A DNA stretch of 32,947 nt, from contig DASCNB010000013.1 of the NCBI GenBank assembly GCA_036011265.1, positions 1 through 32,947 of the forward strand, given 5' to 3'. How positions within the stretch are numbered: the first letter of the stretch is position 1; each line of letters begins with the position of its first letter. Both the position numbers and the translations under genes were made by a program. Source of the DNA: CAJXCL01 sp036011265. GTDB taxonomy: Bacteria; Nitrospinota; Nitrospinia; CAJXCL01. Shown here piece by piece: positions 8,330 to 17,500 of this stretch. Below the pieces are notes generated by a model. The model made no database searches. It was not told the origin of the DNA and worked only from the letters and a program-made list of their open reading frames with translations.

Positions 8330-8378
8330 AGATTCCCGTTGGAGTTTATTCCCGCGAAAGCAGGAATCTGAATGACAT
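8330..8378. repeat. dispersed repeat copy, ATTCCCG(C/T)TGGAGTTT type
   Basis: Contains ATTCCCGTTGGAGTTTATTC bounded by a 7-bp inverted pair (AGATTCC at 8330-8336, GGAATCT at 8363-8369). It shares its core with the element at 10675-10718. It lies between the two small membrane ORFs of the cytochrome operon. A degenerate related stretch may follow to about 8450. Confidence 0.6.
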
Positions 8379-8502
8379 TTTACGCCCTCTTGTCATTCCC
8401 AAATTAATTTAGAACTCAAGTCTCCGCTGGAATACCTCAAAGGGCGAATCTTTAAGCAAAATCCAAAAAGGAAATTCCCAAACCATGATCAATTTATTTT
8501 AT

Positions 8503-8622
8503 TTAATGGTGTGATGCCACTCCGTGATCATAAATGACTAACCACCAAAAATAGATAAGCACCAACGCATTTGTTACCCAGAAAACAATCTTTCCAATTT
8601 TATTCGCTTTTTCTTTATCCAA
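8503..8622 (-). CDS. small single-helix membrane protein with His-rich tail (39 aa), first ORF of the cytochrome operon
   Basis: Starts at TTG (MDKEKANKIGK...) nine bases after GAGGAG and ends DHGVASHH. A charged N-terminus is followed by one aromatic-rich hydrophobic helix (about 12-31, including VLIYFWWLVIY) and a short tail with three histidines. Charge distribution suggests an N-in orientation with the tail in the periplasm. It is the first ORF after a strong promoter and about 220 bp ahead of the next small ORF. Size and topology recall CcoQ- or CydX-type subunits, and the tail histidines could bind metal or heme; both points are inference. The TTG start and lack of a known family are the weak points. 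Confidence 0.6.
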   Translation of the reverse strand: MDKEKANKIGKIVFWVTNALVLIYFWWLVIYDHGVASHH

Positions 8623-8720
8623 AACAAGAATCTCCTCATATTTGAATGATCTAAATTAATAAACCATTCATATTAAAGATGGCTAAATCCTAATAAATTT
8701 TTTCTAATTTAAAAACCCTC

Positions 8721-8749
8721 TTTATAAAATATTATCTCCTCTCTGTCAA
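8721..8749 (-). promoter_or_regulatory. sigma-70-type promoter of the cytochrome operon
   Basis: On the minus strand a perfect -35 TTGACA (8744-8749) is separated by 17 bp from TATAAA (8721-8726). Transcription would start near 8714, giving a 5' leader of about 90 bases before the 39-aa ORF. No obvious regulator palindrome overlaps it. Confidence 0.7.
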
Positions 8750-9016
8750 GGAAAAAAAATGCATTACAAAAACTATACTCAAGGAAAATGCAGGTTTTTT
8801 TGAAATTGATTATTCACGCAATATGTGTGCCAATAACGTAAAAGAGAAGTATGTTGTCAAGTCATTTCAAATCAATTAATTCGAAAAAGTTGATTTCTTA
8901 AAAAAAATTATCTATGCGGCAAAATTGTAAAAAACAATCAACTTGTGTAAATCTCAGCTAATAAAATAAACGAAAAATGCCGATATAAATTTTAAATTTT
9001 GAAAGATTATATTTAG
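8750..9016. other. intergenic region between divergent promoters, no gene seen
   Basis: An AT-rich stretch between the minus-strand cytochrome operon promoter and the plus-strand TolC promoter. I see no ORF with a ribosome site. The only symmetry noticed is a weak 7-bp inverted pair (AAATCAA ... TTGATTT, about 8868-8896), too common in AT-rich DNA to call an operator. Confidence 0.6.
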
Positions 9017-9045
9017 TTGACATTAAAGCGTTTTATATGTAATTT
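9017..9045 (+). promoter_or_regulatory. probable sigma-70-type promoter of the TolC-like gene
   Basis: A perfect TTGACA (9017-9022) lies 17 bp before TAATTT (9040-9045). Predicted transcription start is near 9052, about 25 bases ahead of the ATG at 9077. Confidence 0.5.
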
Positions 9046-9076
9046 TAATTCAACTTAAACTTTTTTTAGTGAAATA

Positions 9077-10648
9077 ATGAAAAAAGCTTATAAAAATCAT
9101 GCTTTTTTAAAGCTTATGTCGCTGGTCGTTTTTTTTGGCATTGTTTTCCCAACAGATTCATTTGGGGATGTACAGGAAAAAGAACTCAAATTATCACTGC
9201 AAAAAGTAATTGAGATTACTCTGCAAAATAACCTGGATATTGCGGTTGAGGGAATGCATCCCAAAATAAATGAAGAGAGTATAACTTTCGAAAGCTCTTT
9301 ATTTGACCCGACAATGTTTTCCGACGTATCTATAGGCAAAGATGTGACACCTTCGGCTTCAGCATTTGCCTCTCCTGATGTCACAAAAGCAGAGAATATA
9401 AATTTTTCCATTGGTTTGAAGCAAAGATTAAAAGCCGGTTCATCTTATGAATTAAAATTTGATTCTGTACGAAACATCACTAACTCCACATTTTCCGGCT
9501 TGGATCCCCAGTTTAGTTCTTCCATTGACCTTGATTTCACACAGCCACTATTAAAAGATTTTGGAACTGATTTGAATACCAGGGAAATAAAAATTGCCAC
9601 GAATAATCGAGACATTTCTCAACATGAATTCAAAAGTCTGGTAATTTTGTCTATCTCTGATGTGCAAAATATTTATTGGGACCTTGTTTTTAAAAGGGAC
9701 GATCTAAAAGTAAAAAAACAATCGCTGGACCTGGCTAAAGATTTGGAGAACAGAGTAAGAATTCAGGTTGACGTGGGTGTTTTAGCCCCTTTAGAAATAT
9801 TGCAGGCCCAATCGGAGGTTGCTTCCCGTGAAGAAGCGGTAATTATCACTGAGAACGAAATTAAGGACCTGGAAGATCAATTAAAAACAAAATTAAATTT
9901 CCCTCCTGATGCTGAAGAGTGGAATTCAACTTTAGTGCCGGCAGATTCTCCTTCCTTTACAGCAGAAGTTTTTCAACTAGAGGAGTTTCTTAAGACAGCA
10001 CATGAAAAACGACCGGAAATGGAAGCATTACGATTAGAACTGGACAATGAACAGATTGATGTTACTTATAAAGAGAATCAAATGTACCCAACGATAGATC
10101 TTGTCGCAAGTTTTGGTTTAAACGGCATAAGTGGTGACGCTGTGCCTGTCTCCAGCCAGTCTTCAGGTACAACCCAAACTACCCGTTTTGGCGGTGATTA
10201 TGAAAGGTCTCTGAGCCGAACTTTAAGCGGGGATACTTATTCCTATGATATTGGATTAAAATTTGAGTATCCCATTGGCAACCGTTCTGCCAAAAGCAGT
10301 CTCACCGCATCAAAACTGGAGGTGGAAAAAACTCTCATTGAAATCAAAAATCAGGAACAGCAAATAACACTGGAAGTAAAAGAAGCAGTGAGGGAAATCC
10401 AAACCAATATAAAAAGAGTAACTGTTACAAGAGTATCAAAAAAACTGGCCGAAGAAAAAATGAGAGCCGAAGAAAAGAAATTTGAAGTAGGACTGTCAAC
10501 AAGTTTTAAAGTTCTGGAATTTCAAAAAGACCTGACAGAAGAGCAAAGCAAGGAAATAAAAGCAATAATTGATTACACAAAATCCATTGTCAACTTATAT
10601 AGAGTGGCTGGAATTGCTTTAGAGAAAAACAATGTAAAACTTAATTGA
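9077..10648 (+). CDS. TolC-family outer-membrane channel protein
   Basis: A 523-aa protein with a signal peptide (about 1-30, ending near DSFGDVQ) and two repeats of the outer-membrane efflux protein family. The first starts with LSLQKVIEITLQNNLDI and includes a beta segment FTQPLLKDFGTD, then long coiled helices (about 165-275). The second covers about 305-520, with beta segment YDIGLKFEYPIGNR followed by helices to the end. It would form the trimeric exit duct of a tripartite exporter or a type I secretion system. No adaptor or pump gene is adjacent, so the substrate is unknown. It appears to be transcribed alone, and a dispersed repeat follows the stop. Confidence 0.88.
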   Translation: MKKAYKNHAFLKLMSLVVFFGIVFPTDSFGDVQEKELKLSLQKVIEITLQNNLDIAVEGMHPKINEESITFESSLFDPTMFSDVSIGKDVTPSASAFASPDVTKAENINFSIGLKQRLKAGSSYELKFDSVRNITNSTFSGLDPQFSSSIDLDFTQPLLKDFGTDLNTREIKIATNNRDISQHEFKSLVILSISDVQNIYWDLVFKRDDLKVKKQSLDLAKDLENRVRIQVDVGVLAPLEILQAQSEVASREEAVIITENEIKDLEDQLKTKLNFPPDAEEWNSTLVPADSPSFTAEVFQLEEFLKTAHEKRPEMEALRLELDNEQIDVTYKENQMYPTIDLVASFGLNGISGDAVPVSSQSSGTTQTTRFGGDYERSLSRTLSGDTYSYDIGLKFEYPIGNRSAKSSLTASKLEVEKTLIEIKNQEQQITLEVKEAVREIQTNIKRVTVTRVSKKLAEEKMRAEEKKFEVGLSTSFKVLEFQKDLTEEQSKEIKAIIDYTKSIVNLYRVAGIALEKNNVKLN

Positions 10649-10674
10649 AAAAATATTTGAAAGGCACGGAAACA

Positions 10675-10718
10675 AATTCCCGCTGGAGTTTGTCCTCGTA
10701 AAAACGGGTGCGGGAATT
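10675..10718. repeat. dispersed hairpin repeat, ATTCCCGCTGGAGTTT type
   Basis: Outer arms AATTCCCGC (10675-10683) and GCGGGAATT (10710-10718) pair perfectly over 9 bp. The internal sequence CTGGAGTTTGTCC matches the element at 8330. It lies 27 bp after the TolC-like stop and before the convergent yacG gene, and may also act as a weak terminator. Confidence 0.65.
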
Positions 10719-10809
10719 GCAAAAACCACAGGGTTACCATTTCCGGCTTGATCGGGACTCTATCTAAATTTTCATGGCTTCAGAACACCACTTTAGTAGT
10801 ACATTACCG

Positions 10810-10998
10810 CTATTCTTTGTCCGGCCCGTTATCTTTCTCTTCACTGATTTTATATCGCCCTGACAGCCATGCCCCAAGATCTACCATTTTACAGCGTTCA
10901 GAACAAAAAGGTATATAAGGATTATTATTAATTACAATGGTTTTTTTACATTGTGGACATTTGATAGCTTTTTCTACTGTTTCTATTAAATCAGCCAT
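10810..10998 (-). CDS. yacG: DNA gyrase inhibitor / zinc-ribbon protein YacG
   Basis: A 62-aa protein with a four-cysteine zinc site: CPQC at 14-17 and CSERC at 32-36, followed by the family signature MVDLGAWLSGRY. YacG proteins bind GyrB and inhibit DNA gyrase in E. coli; length and motif order fit the family well. It is encoded alone, convergent with the TolC-like gene and divergent from rpe. The ribosome site is weak. Confidence 0.92.
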   Translation of the reverse strand: MADLIETVEKAIKCPQCKKTIVINNNPYIPFCSERCKMVDLGAWLSGRYKISEEKDNGPDKE

Positions 10999-11035
10999 AT
11001 TTTTACTCTATTCAATAAAAGTCCTGAAGTCAATA

Positions 11036-11064
11036 TTGCCTTACAATTTAACCTGTGATATTAT
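11036..11064 (+). promoter_or_regulatory. probable promoter of the rpe-hom-thrC operon
   Basis: TTGCCT (11036-11041), 17-bp spacer, TATTAT (11059-11064). Start of transcription would be near 11071, about 50 bases before the rpe ATG. The -35 is four of six to consensus and the -10 five of six. Confidence 0.42.
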
Positions 11065-11122
11065 CTGCTCGAATTTCATCCAAACAAACCCATAGGTTTT
11101 TTAAGAATCTCCGGTATATATT

Positions 11123-11791
11123 ATGGTCAAAGTTGCTCCTTCAATATTATCTGCTGATTTCAGCAAACTTGATACTGAGATAAAGGACGTGGAAAAGGCA
11201 GGAGCGGACTTAATCCATTTTGATGTTATGGACGGTCATTTTGTCCCCAATATTACTATCGGACCTCTCATCCTTAAGGCAGTGAGGAAATCGACGCAAT
11301 TACCTCTCGATGTTCACCTTATGGTAGAAAACCCCGACAACTTTATTAAGGCGTTTGCTGATGCGGGAGCAGATATTATTACAGTCCACGTTGAAGCATG
11401 CACGGATTTACAGCGGACCGTTGAATTAATACGCAGCTGCAAAGTCTCTCCCGGTATTGTTTTGAATCCATCAACACCGTTGTCTGCCTTAGACGATATA
11501 CTTGATGATGTTGACATGGTATTACTGATGTCGGTTAACCCGGGATTTGAGGGGCAATCTTTTATTCCTTCAGTTTTGCAAAAAGTAACACAATTAAAAA
11601 AAATAATTCAAAATAAAAACAATCCTATTGATATAGAGGTTGATGGTGGAGTGAAACCCAATAACGCAAAAGAAATTAGAGAAGCCGGAGTAGATATCCT
11701 TGTAGCCGGTTCAGCCGTCTTTTACAGTTCAGATTATAAAAAGAGTATAGATGCAATTCGTGAAGGCGAAAACAGCATCGTTGAAGTATAA
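11123..11791 (+). CDS. rpe: ribulose-phosphate 3-epimerase
   Basis: Interconverts ribulose 5-phosphate and xylulose 5-phosphate in the pentose phosphate pathway, and in the Calvin cycle where present. The 222-aa TIM barrel shows all family marks: VAPSILSADF at the N-terminus, metal ligands His32 and Asp34 in HFDVMDGHFVPN, His65 in DVHLMVENP, Asp174 in IEVDGGV, and the phosphate loops VNPGFEGQSF and VAGSAVF. First gene of a plus-strand group; hom follows after 23 bp. Confidence 0.97.
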   Translation: MVKVAPSILSADFSKLDTEIKDVEKAGADLIHFDVMDGHFVPNITIGPLILKAVRKSTQLPLDVHLMVENPDNFIKAFADAGADIITVHVEACTDLQRTVELIRSCKVSPGIVLNPSTPLSALDDILDDVDMVLLMSVNPGFEGQSFIPSVLQKVTQLKKIIQNKNNPIDIEVDGGVKPNNAKEIREAGVDILVAGSAVFYSSDYKKSIDAIREGENSIVEV

Positions 11792-11814
11792 AATTTTGAT
11801 GCAGTCAAATAAAA

Positions 11815-13110
11815 ATGAAAACGATTAATCTTGGTTTAATTGGTTTGGGAACCATTGGTACTGGCGTTGTAAAAGTGCTGAGGGAAAATTCTGCTCTGAT
11901 TGAAAAACGGATCGGGGTCTCTCTTGTAATAAAGCGAATTGCTGACCTGGACATTAAGCGAGATAGAGGAGTCCCTGTAGACAAATCCACATTAACCACA
12001 GATGCTAAAAAAATTTTCAATGACGATGAAATTGATATCGTGATCGAATTAATGGGGGGTTATGAACCGGCGTTATCATTTATACTGCAGTCAATTAGCA
12101 ATAAAAAGCATGTTGTAACGGCTAATAAAGCGCTTTTGGCTAAACATGGACAGGAAGTATTTGAGGCGATTAAGAAGCATGATGTGAATATCGGTTTTGA
12201 AGCTAGTGTTGGCGGTGGTATCCCTATAATTCGCTGCATAAAAGATAACCTTGCATCAAACCGTTTTGAATCTATATATGGCATTGTTAACGGCACGGGA
12301 AACTACATCCTCAGCAAAATGACTGATGAGGGAAAAAACTTTCAGGATGTTTTAGAAGAAGCCCAGGAAAAAGGGTATGCCGAAGCAGATCCCACTTTTG
12401 ATATTGAAGGAATAGATTCCGCTCATAAAATAGCTATACTGGGTTCTCTCGCCTTCGGATGTCGTATTCCCATTGACAAGGTTTTTACGGAAGGCATTAC
12501 TCATATTTCCCAAACAGATATTCATTTCGCGAGTGAGTTTGGATACAGGATTAAATTATTGGCTATTGCGAAAAAAGGAGACGATACTGTTGATATCAGA
12601 GTTCATCCTACAATGATTAGTAAAGATAACCCGATTTCAAATATAAATGGCGTATTGAACGCTGTCAAAGTACGGGGTAATGCTGTTGGTGAAGCTATGT
12701 TGATTGGTGAGGGAGCCGGCGCTCTACCAACCGCAAGCGCAGTATTAAGCGATGTTATGGAGATTGCCGGAGGTATAACTTACGGAAACAGATATTCCTC
12801 ATTTGATGTAAGTAAGCATGCAAAATTAAAATTGCAACCAATAGATAGAATTGTCTCCAAATATTACCTCCGTTTTTTAGTGATGGATAAACCTGGTATT
12901 CTCTCTAAGCTGTCTGGTATTTTAGGGGCAAATTCTATTAGCATTGCGTCTGTAATCCAAAAAGGAAGAAGTGATTCCGATGGTGTCCCTCTGGTATTTA
13001 TGACACATAAGGCGATGGAAAAAGACATCCAAAAAGCTGTCAAGGAAATCAATGAACTTAAAGTAGTTAAAGGGAAAAGTGTTTTAATTAGAATTGAAAA
13101 CGGAAGTTAA
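11815..13110 (+). CDS. hom: homoserine dehydrogenase with C-terminal ACT domain
   Basis: Reduces aspartate semialdehyde to homoserine in threonine/methionine synthesis. The 431-aa protein has an NAD(P)-binding loop GLIGLGTIGTGVV (7-19), the motif VTANKALLAKHG, the homoserine-binding segment GFEASVGGGIPII and NGTGNYILSKM. A C-terminal ACT domain (about 350-428, RFLVMDKPGILSKLSGIL) probably mediates threonine feedback inhibition. Length matches the ACT-containing class of the family. thrC starts 6 bp after its stop, so the two are surely cotranscribed. Confidence 0.97.
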   Translation: MKTINLGLIGLGTIGTGVVKVLRENSALIEKRIGVSLVIKRIADLDIKRDRGVPVDKSTLTTDAKKIFNDDEIDIVIELMGGYEPALSFILQSISNKKHVVTANKALLAKHGQEVFEAIKKHDVNIGFEASVGGGIPIIRCIKDNLASNRFESIYGIVNGTGNYILSKMTDEGKNFQDVLEEAQEKGYAEADPTFDIEGIDSAHKIAILGSLAFGCRIPIDKVFTEGITHISQTDIHFASEFGYRIKLLAIAKKGDDTVDIRVHPTMISKDNPISNINGVLNAVKVRGNAVGEAMLIGEGAGALPTASAVLSDVMEIAGGITYGNRYSSFDVSKHAKLKLQPIDRIVSKYYLRFLVMDKPGILSKLSGILGANSISIASVIQKGRSDSDGVPLVFMTHKAMEKDIQKAVKEINELKVVKGKSVLIRIENGS

Positions 13111-13116
13111 TTTTTT

Positions 13117-14472
13117 ATGACGGATATGAAGCTAAATAATCTTAAATCCTGGTTTCAATGCATTAAGAGATGTGAAGGAAAGTACGATTTAAATGAAATA
13201 ATTTATAGCTGTCCAAAATGCGGAAACCTTCTTGAAGTAAGACATGACATTGAAAAACTAAAAACCATTCCGGCTGAAAAATGGAAAAAACTATTTGATG
13301 ACCGCTATATGTCCTCCGAGTGGCCCTATGGCAGTGCTGTTTGGGGAAAAAAGGAGATTGTCTGCCCCAATGTAGAAAACGATAATGTTGTCTCTACTTA
13401 CGAAGGTGGAAGTAATTTATTTTGGGCGGAGCGACTGGGCAAGGAATTAGAGATGGGTGAACTCTGGATTAAGCAGTGCGGCTACAACCATACCGGTTCT
13501 TTTAAAGACCTGGGTATGACCGTTCTCGTTTCGATGGTAAAACAGATGATTTCAGAAGGAAAAGATATCATAGCAGTCGCTTGCGCTTCTACAGGGGATA
13601 CTTCTGCGGCCTTGGCCGCTTATTGCGCGGCAGCCGGTATCCAAGCAATAGTTTTCCTTCCGAAAAATAAAATATCCACTGCTCAGCTTATTCAGCCCCT
13701 GGCTCACAATGCGCTCACCATCTCTCTCGATACCGACTTTGATGGCTGCATGAAAATTGTCCAGGAAGTCTGTTCAAAAAACAGTATCTACCTCGCTAAT
13801 TCCATGAACTCGCTTAGAATCGAGGGGCAGAAAACTATCAGCATAGAAATGATGCAACAATTTAAATGGGAAGTCCCTGACGTTGTAATTGTTCCGGGAG
13901 GAAATCTTGGAAATGTTACCGCCATAGGAAAAGGATTTTCTCTGGCAAAAGAATTGGGTCTTACTGATAAGTTGCCGAAAATTGTGTGCGCGCAGGCAGA
14001 GCAGGCAAACCCGCTTTATCAGAGTTATTTAACAGGTTTTAAAGAATTTCATCCTATCAAAGCGGGAAAAACTTTAGCCAGCGCAATTCAAATCGGCAAT
14101 CCTGTCAGTATAAACAAAGCTATCACAACATTAAAAAAATTCAATGGAATTGTGGAACAAGCATCCGAGGATGAACTTACCAATGCTGCCGCTAAAGCAG
14201 ATAAAACAGGGCTTTTTTGCTGCCCTCACACCGGGGTCGCTTTAGCTGCATTATTTAAATTGATGAAAAAAGGAGAAATTAATAAAAAGGACAGAGTAGT
14301 AGTTGTCTCAACAGCTAATGGTTTAAAGTTCACTGACTTTAAAACAGATTATCACACAAAATCACTTAATGGTGTAGAATCAAAATATGCCAACCAGCCG
14401 GTGGAGCTGGCCCCCAAATATGGTGAAGTGCAGGATGCCATTTTGAAGAAAATAGAACAATCAAAAAATTAG
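13117..14472 (+). CDS. thrC: threonine synthase
   Basis: A PLP enzyme that converts O-phosphohomoserine to threonine. The 451-aa protein has the cofactor lysine Lys130 in NHTGSFKDLGM, the phosphate-binding glycine-rich loop VPGGNLGNVTAIGKG and the motif CASTGDTSAALAAY. The N-terminus carries four cysteines in a ribbon-like arrangement (Cys15, Cys19, Cys32, Cys35; SCPKCGNLLE), seen in one branch of threonine synthases. It directly follows hom. An upstream ATG in the same frame precedes the MKLNN methionine by three codons; the first is used here. Confidence 0.96.
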   Translation: MTDMKLNNLKSWFQCIKRCEGKYDLNEIIYSCPKCGNLLEVRHDIEKLKTIPAEKWKKLFDDRYMSSEWPYGSAVWGKKEIVCPNVENDNVVSTYEGGSNLFWAERLGKELEMGELWIKQCGYNHTGSFKDLGMTVLVSMVKQMISEGKDIIAVACASTGDTSAALAAYCAAAGIQAIVFLPKNKISTAQLIQPLAHNALTISLDTDFDGCMKIVQEVCSKNSIYLANSMNSLRIEGQKTISIEMMQQFKWEVPDVVIVPGGNLGNVTAIGKGFSLAKELGLTDKLPKIVCAQAEQANPLYQSYLTGFKEFHPIKAGKTLASAIQIGNPVSINKAITTLKKFNGIVEQASEDELTNAAAKADKTGLFCCPHTGVALAALFKLMKKGEINKKDRVVVVSTANGLKFTDFKTDYHTKSLNGVESKYANQPVELAPKYGEVQDAILKKIEQSKN

Positions 14473-14536
14473 ACCCTTGTAACTTATCCTAGAGCTTAAG
14501 ATAGCAACCTGAATCTAATGCAAATTGGCTCAAATT

Positions 14537-17500
14537 ATGAAAAAAAATCAACATACCGATATTTTAAAAAAATTTAGATCAGGAAAGTTTTCTGAAGCCA
14601 TAGATTTATGGGCAAATGAACTTAAAAAAGATGCGTTAAATGAATCAATACATCAGAGCCTGATTAAGGCAAAGGATCATTTAGAACAAATTGAGGAAGA
14701 GGATACTTCCAAAAGAGTTTTCACAGAAAAGATATCTGCTATTCAATCCTTTTTCGATATAACTCTTTCCGGAAAATTCAGGGAGTCTAAAGGAGAAAAA
14801 AGTACTGAAAGCCCCGTTTCTGGAATTAAAGAAACAGTCGATGGAGATATTATAATTTCCGATGATTTTAATCACCGAATCCAAGTTTATAATAAAGATT
14901 ATGAATTAAAGATTTCTTTCGGTCAAAAAGGAAAAAACCCTGGAGAGTTTTTCTACCCCAAGGGAATAGACATTGATGCAGAAGAAAACATTTATGTTGC
15001 TGATTGTTGGAATCATCGAATTCAAAAATTCAGTAAAGATGGGAAGTTTATTTCAACTTTCGGAACCTATGGAAACGAACCCTCCCAGTTTAACGAACCA
15101 GTAAGTATTGCCGTAAATAATAATCAGATTTTGGTGGTAGACCGCTGTAACCACCGCATTCAATTTTTTGACGATACAGGAAATTACAAAGGCTCATTAG
15201 GCCATCGCGGTAGAACTATAGAAGAGAACCTGGCTGAACTGTTTGAAACACCGCATGAAAAGTTTTCAATTCCTTCCCTAGAGTATCCATCTGATATTGC
15301 TATAGACAGCAAAAAAGATATCTACATAGTAGATAGCCATAACCACCGCGTTTTAAAATTAAACTCAAATGGAAATTTCATATTAAGTTTTGGTATGCAG
15401 GGAAAGGAGCATGGAGAATTTATTTATCCGCAATCAATTGCTATTGACTATTTCGATAATATTTTTGTATCTGACCTTAATAACAATCGAGTTCAACTTT
15501 TTTCTCCAGTAGGTGAACATTGGCTTTCATTTTCTAGCAATGGAAGCAATGAGCCTCTCGACTCACCAACAATCCTATCATGCATGAAAAACAATTCTCT
15601 TTTTTGCGGTTTTGCCTTCACTCCAAAAGTTTTAATACTTAACTATAGCCAAATTTCTCAAAAAGAAAGGCATAAGATAAAGGAAAACTTAAATCAAAGT
15701 TCTGCTGATTCGTTATATTTTTCAGGTAATTTTTTTAATAGAGAACAAAGTTGGACTGAAGCAATAATAAAATACGAGGAATCACTATCCATCATTTCTG
15801 CTAATGAAGGGAATATTATTCCCAAACTTCCGCTTAACTATTTGCATGCAGCACACAAAATTCAAAAGGAAGATATCTCACTACATTTAATGAATTACTA
15901 CGAAAAAGAATTATGGCGTCTAAATAATTATATCTTGGATATTTATCAAAAAAGAAAAGACGTTGCAGAGAAATTAATTGACCCAAAGCTTAAAGATGAA
16001 GGCAATGTAATTGAAGAAAAATTGACATCGGGGGAAATTGATAAAAACCTTTATGAACTAAACAACATAGAACTCGATCTTTTTCGGAAAACCAGGAAAT
16101 CATTCCTTGAACTTAAACAAACTGACACTCATCAAGCGGAAGTATTTCTCCAATTAATCTCAAAAATGCTTTCAAAGCAAGATAACGACGGAATAAAAAC
16201 GTTAATTCAAAAATCTTTACATGTTTTTTATCAGCATCTCAACTTGTTCAACAGTTTTTTAAACGATCTTGATAAACGGAACTCAAAATGTTTTGAAGAA
16301 ATTCAAAGAGGGACAAAAGGCTCTTTTAATTTAAGGGAATTTCGGCTGGCATACGGATTAATGGAAATAGCTGAAGATTTTATTAAGTTAGCTTTTCCAA
16401 TACTTAAAAGTTCTATCCATCTACTATGTCAACTTGCTTTAAAAATGAGTACCTCTAAAAGTGATTCCATTTTTGAGTTATATGCTTCCCTTACAGAAGA
16501 CAAAAATATCAGAAAAATGGGTAGTGTATTGTTCAAACTTAGATATGACTTTGAGTCAATCCTTCAACTTAAGGAAAGCTTACGGGTTCTCTTCTCATAT
16601 CAAAAATTGAACTCTGATGAGTTTATTTCAAAGATTTTAAACAATCGATCCTGTGACAAGGAATCACTTTTTGATAAAGATAAATTTAATTATGAAAAAG
16701 ACCTGATTGAACTATTGTTTGCTGAAAAAATAGATATTGGCGAAAAAGAAAATGGCTTTAGTATTGGACTTTATTATTTTAGTAACTCTGATCTCGATTC
16801 CTTTCAGTCAAAAGTAAATTCAGGTGGTGAAGAACAATATACGGATTTATTAAACAATCTCCACAAAGCAATAGAACAATTGTTTTTAGAAAAAAAAGAG
16901 CTTGATAAACTCATTCTCAAACATGAAAAAAACTTAAAATCCATTCACCCTGGAGATCAAAAATCTCGTTTACAAATTATTAACGAATATAATCTCGTTA
17001 TGGCTCAATCAGCCTTTGGAAATAAACTCATATTAGAACACTTTTTTCTGTACAGAATAATTAACTTCAAACGCTGCGTGTATCTATTGATGGTTTCTGA
17101 ATTAAAAAGAAGGTCAAAAGATGAAAAGGGCGTAGAAGAAATCTTTTGCAAAATAAATAATTATCTAGATGATGTTTTTAAAATATTGGATGGGTTAATA
17201 AAAGACATTAAAGATAATTTTGCTTCTCTCATGTCATGGCAAAATAATTCAAAGAATATGATCAAATCTCCTTCTGAGATGGACAGGGCAAAAGAGATAG
17301 ACGCAAACAACAAACTCTTTCAATTATGCAAAGACATGCACCTTCTTCACCTGCATAAAAGCGAATATGCATCAATAGTAAATATACAGGGAAAAACTAA
17401 GAAATATCTAACTCAAAAAAAACCTAAAATCAAACCGACAGGAGTCTCTAATAACTTTAAATTTTACATGGACCTACAGTTCGGTTCTTTAGGAAAAAAC

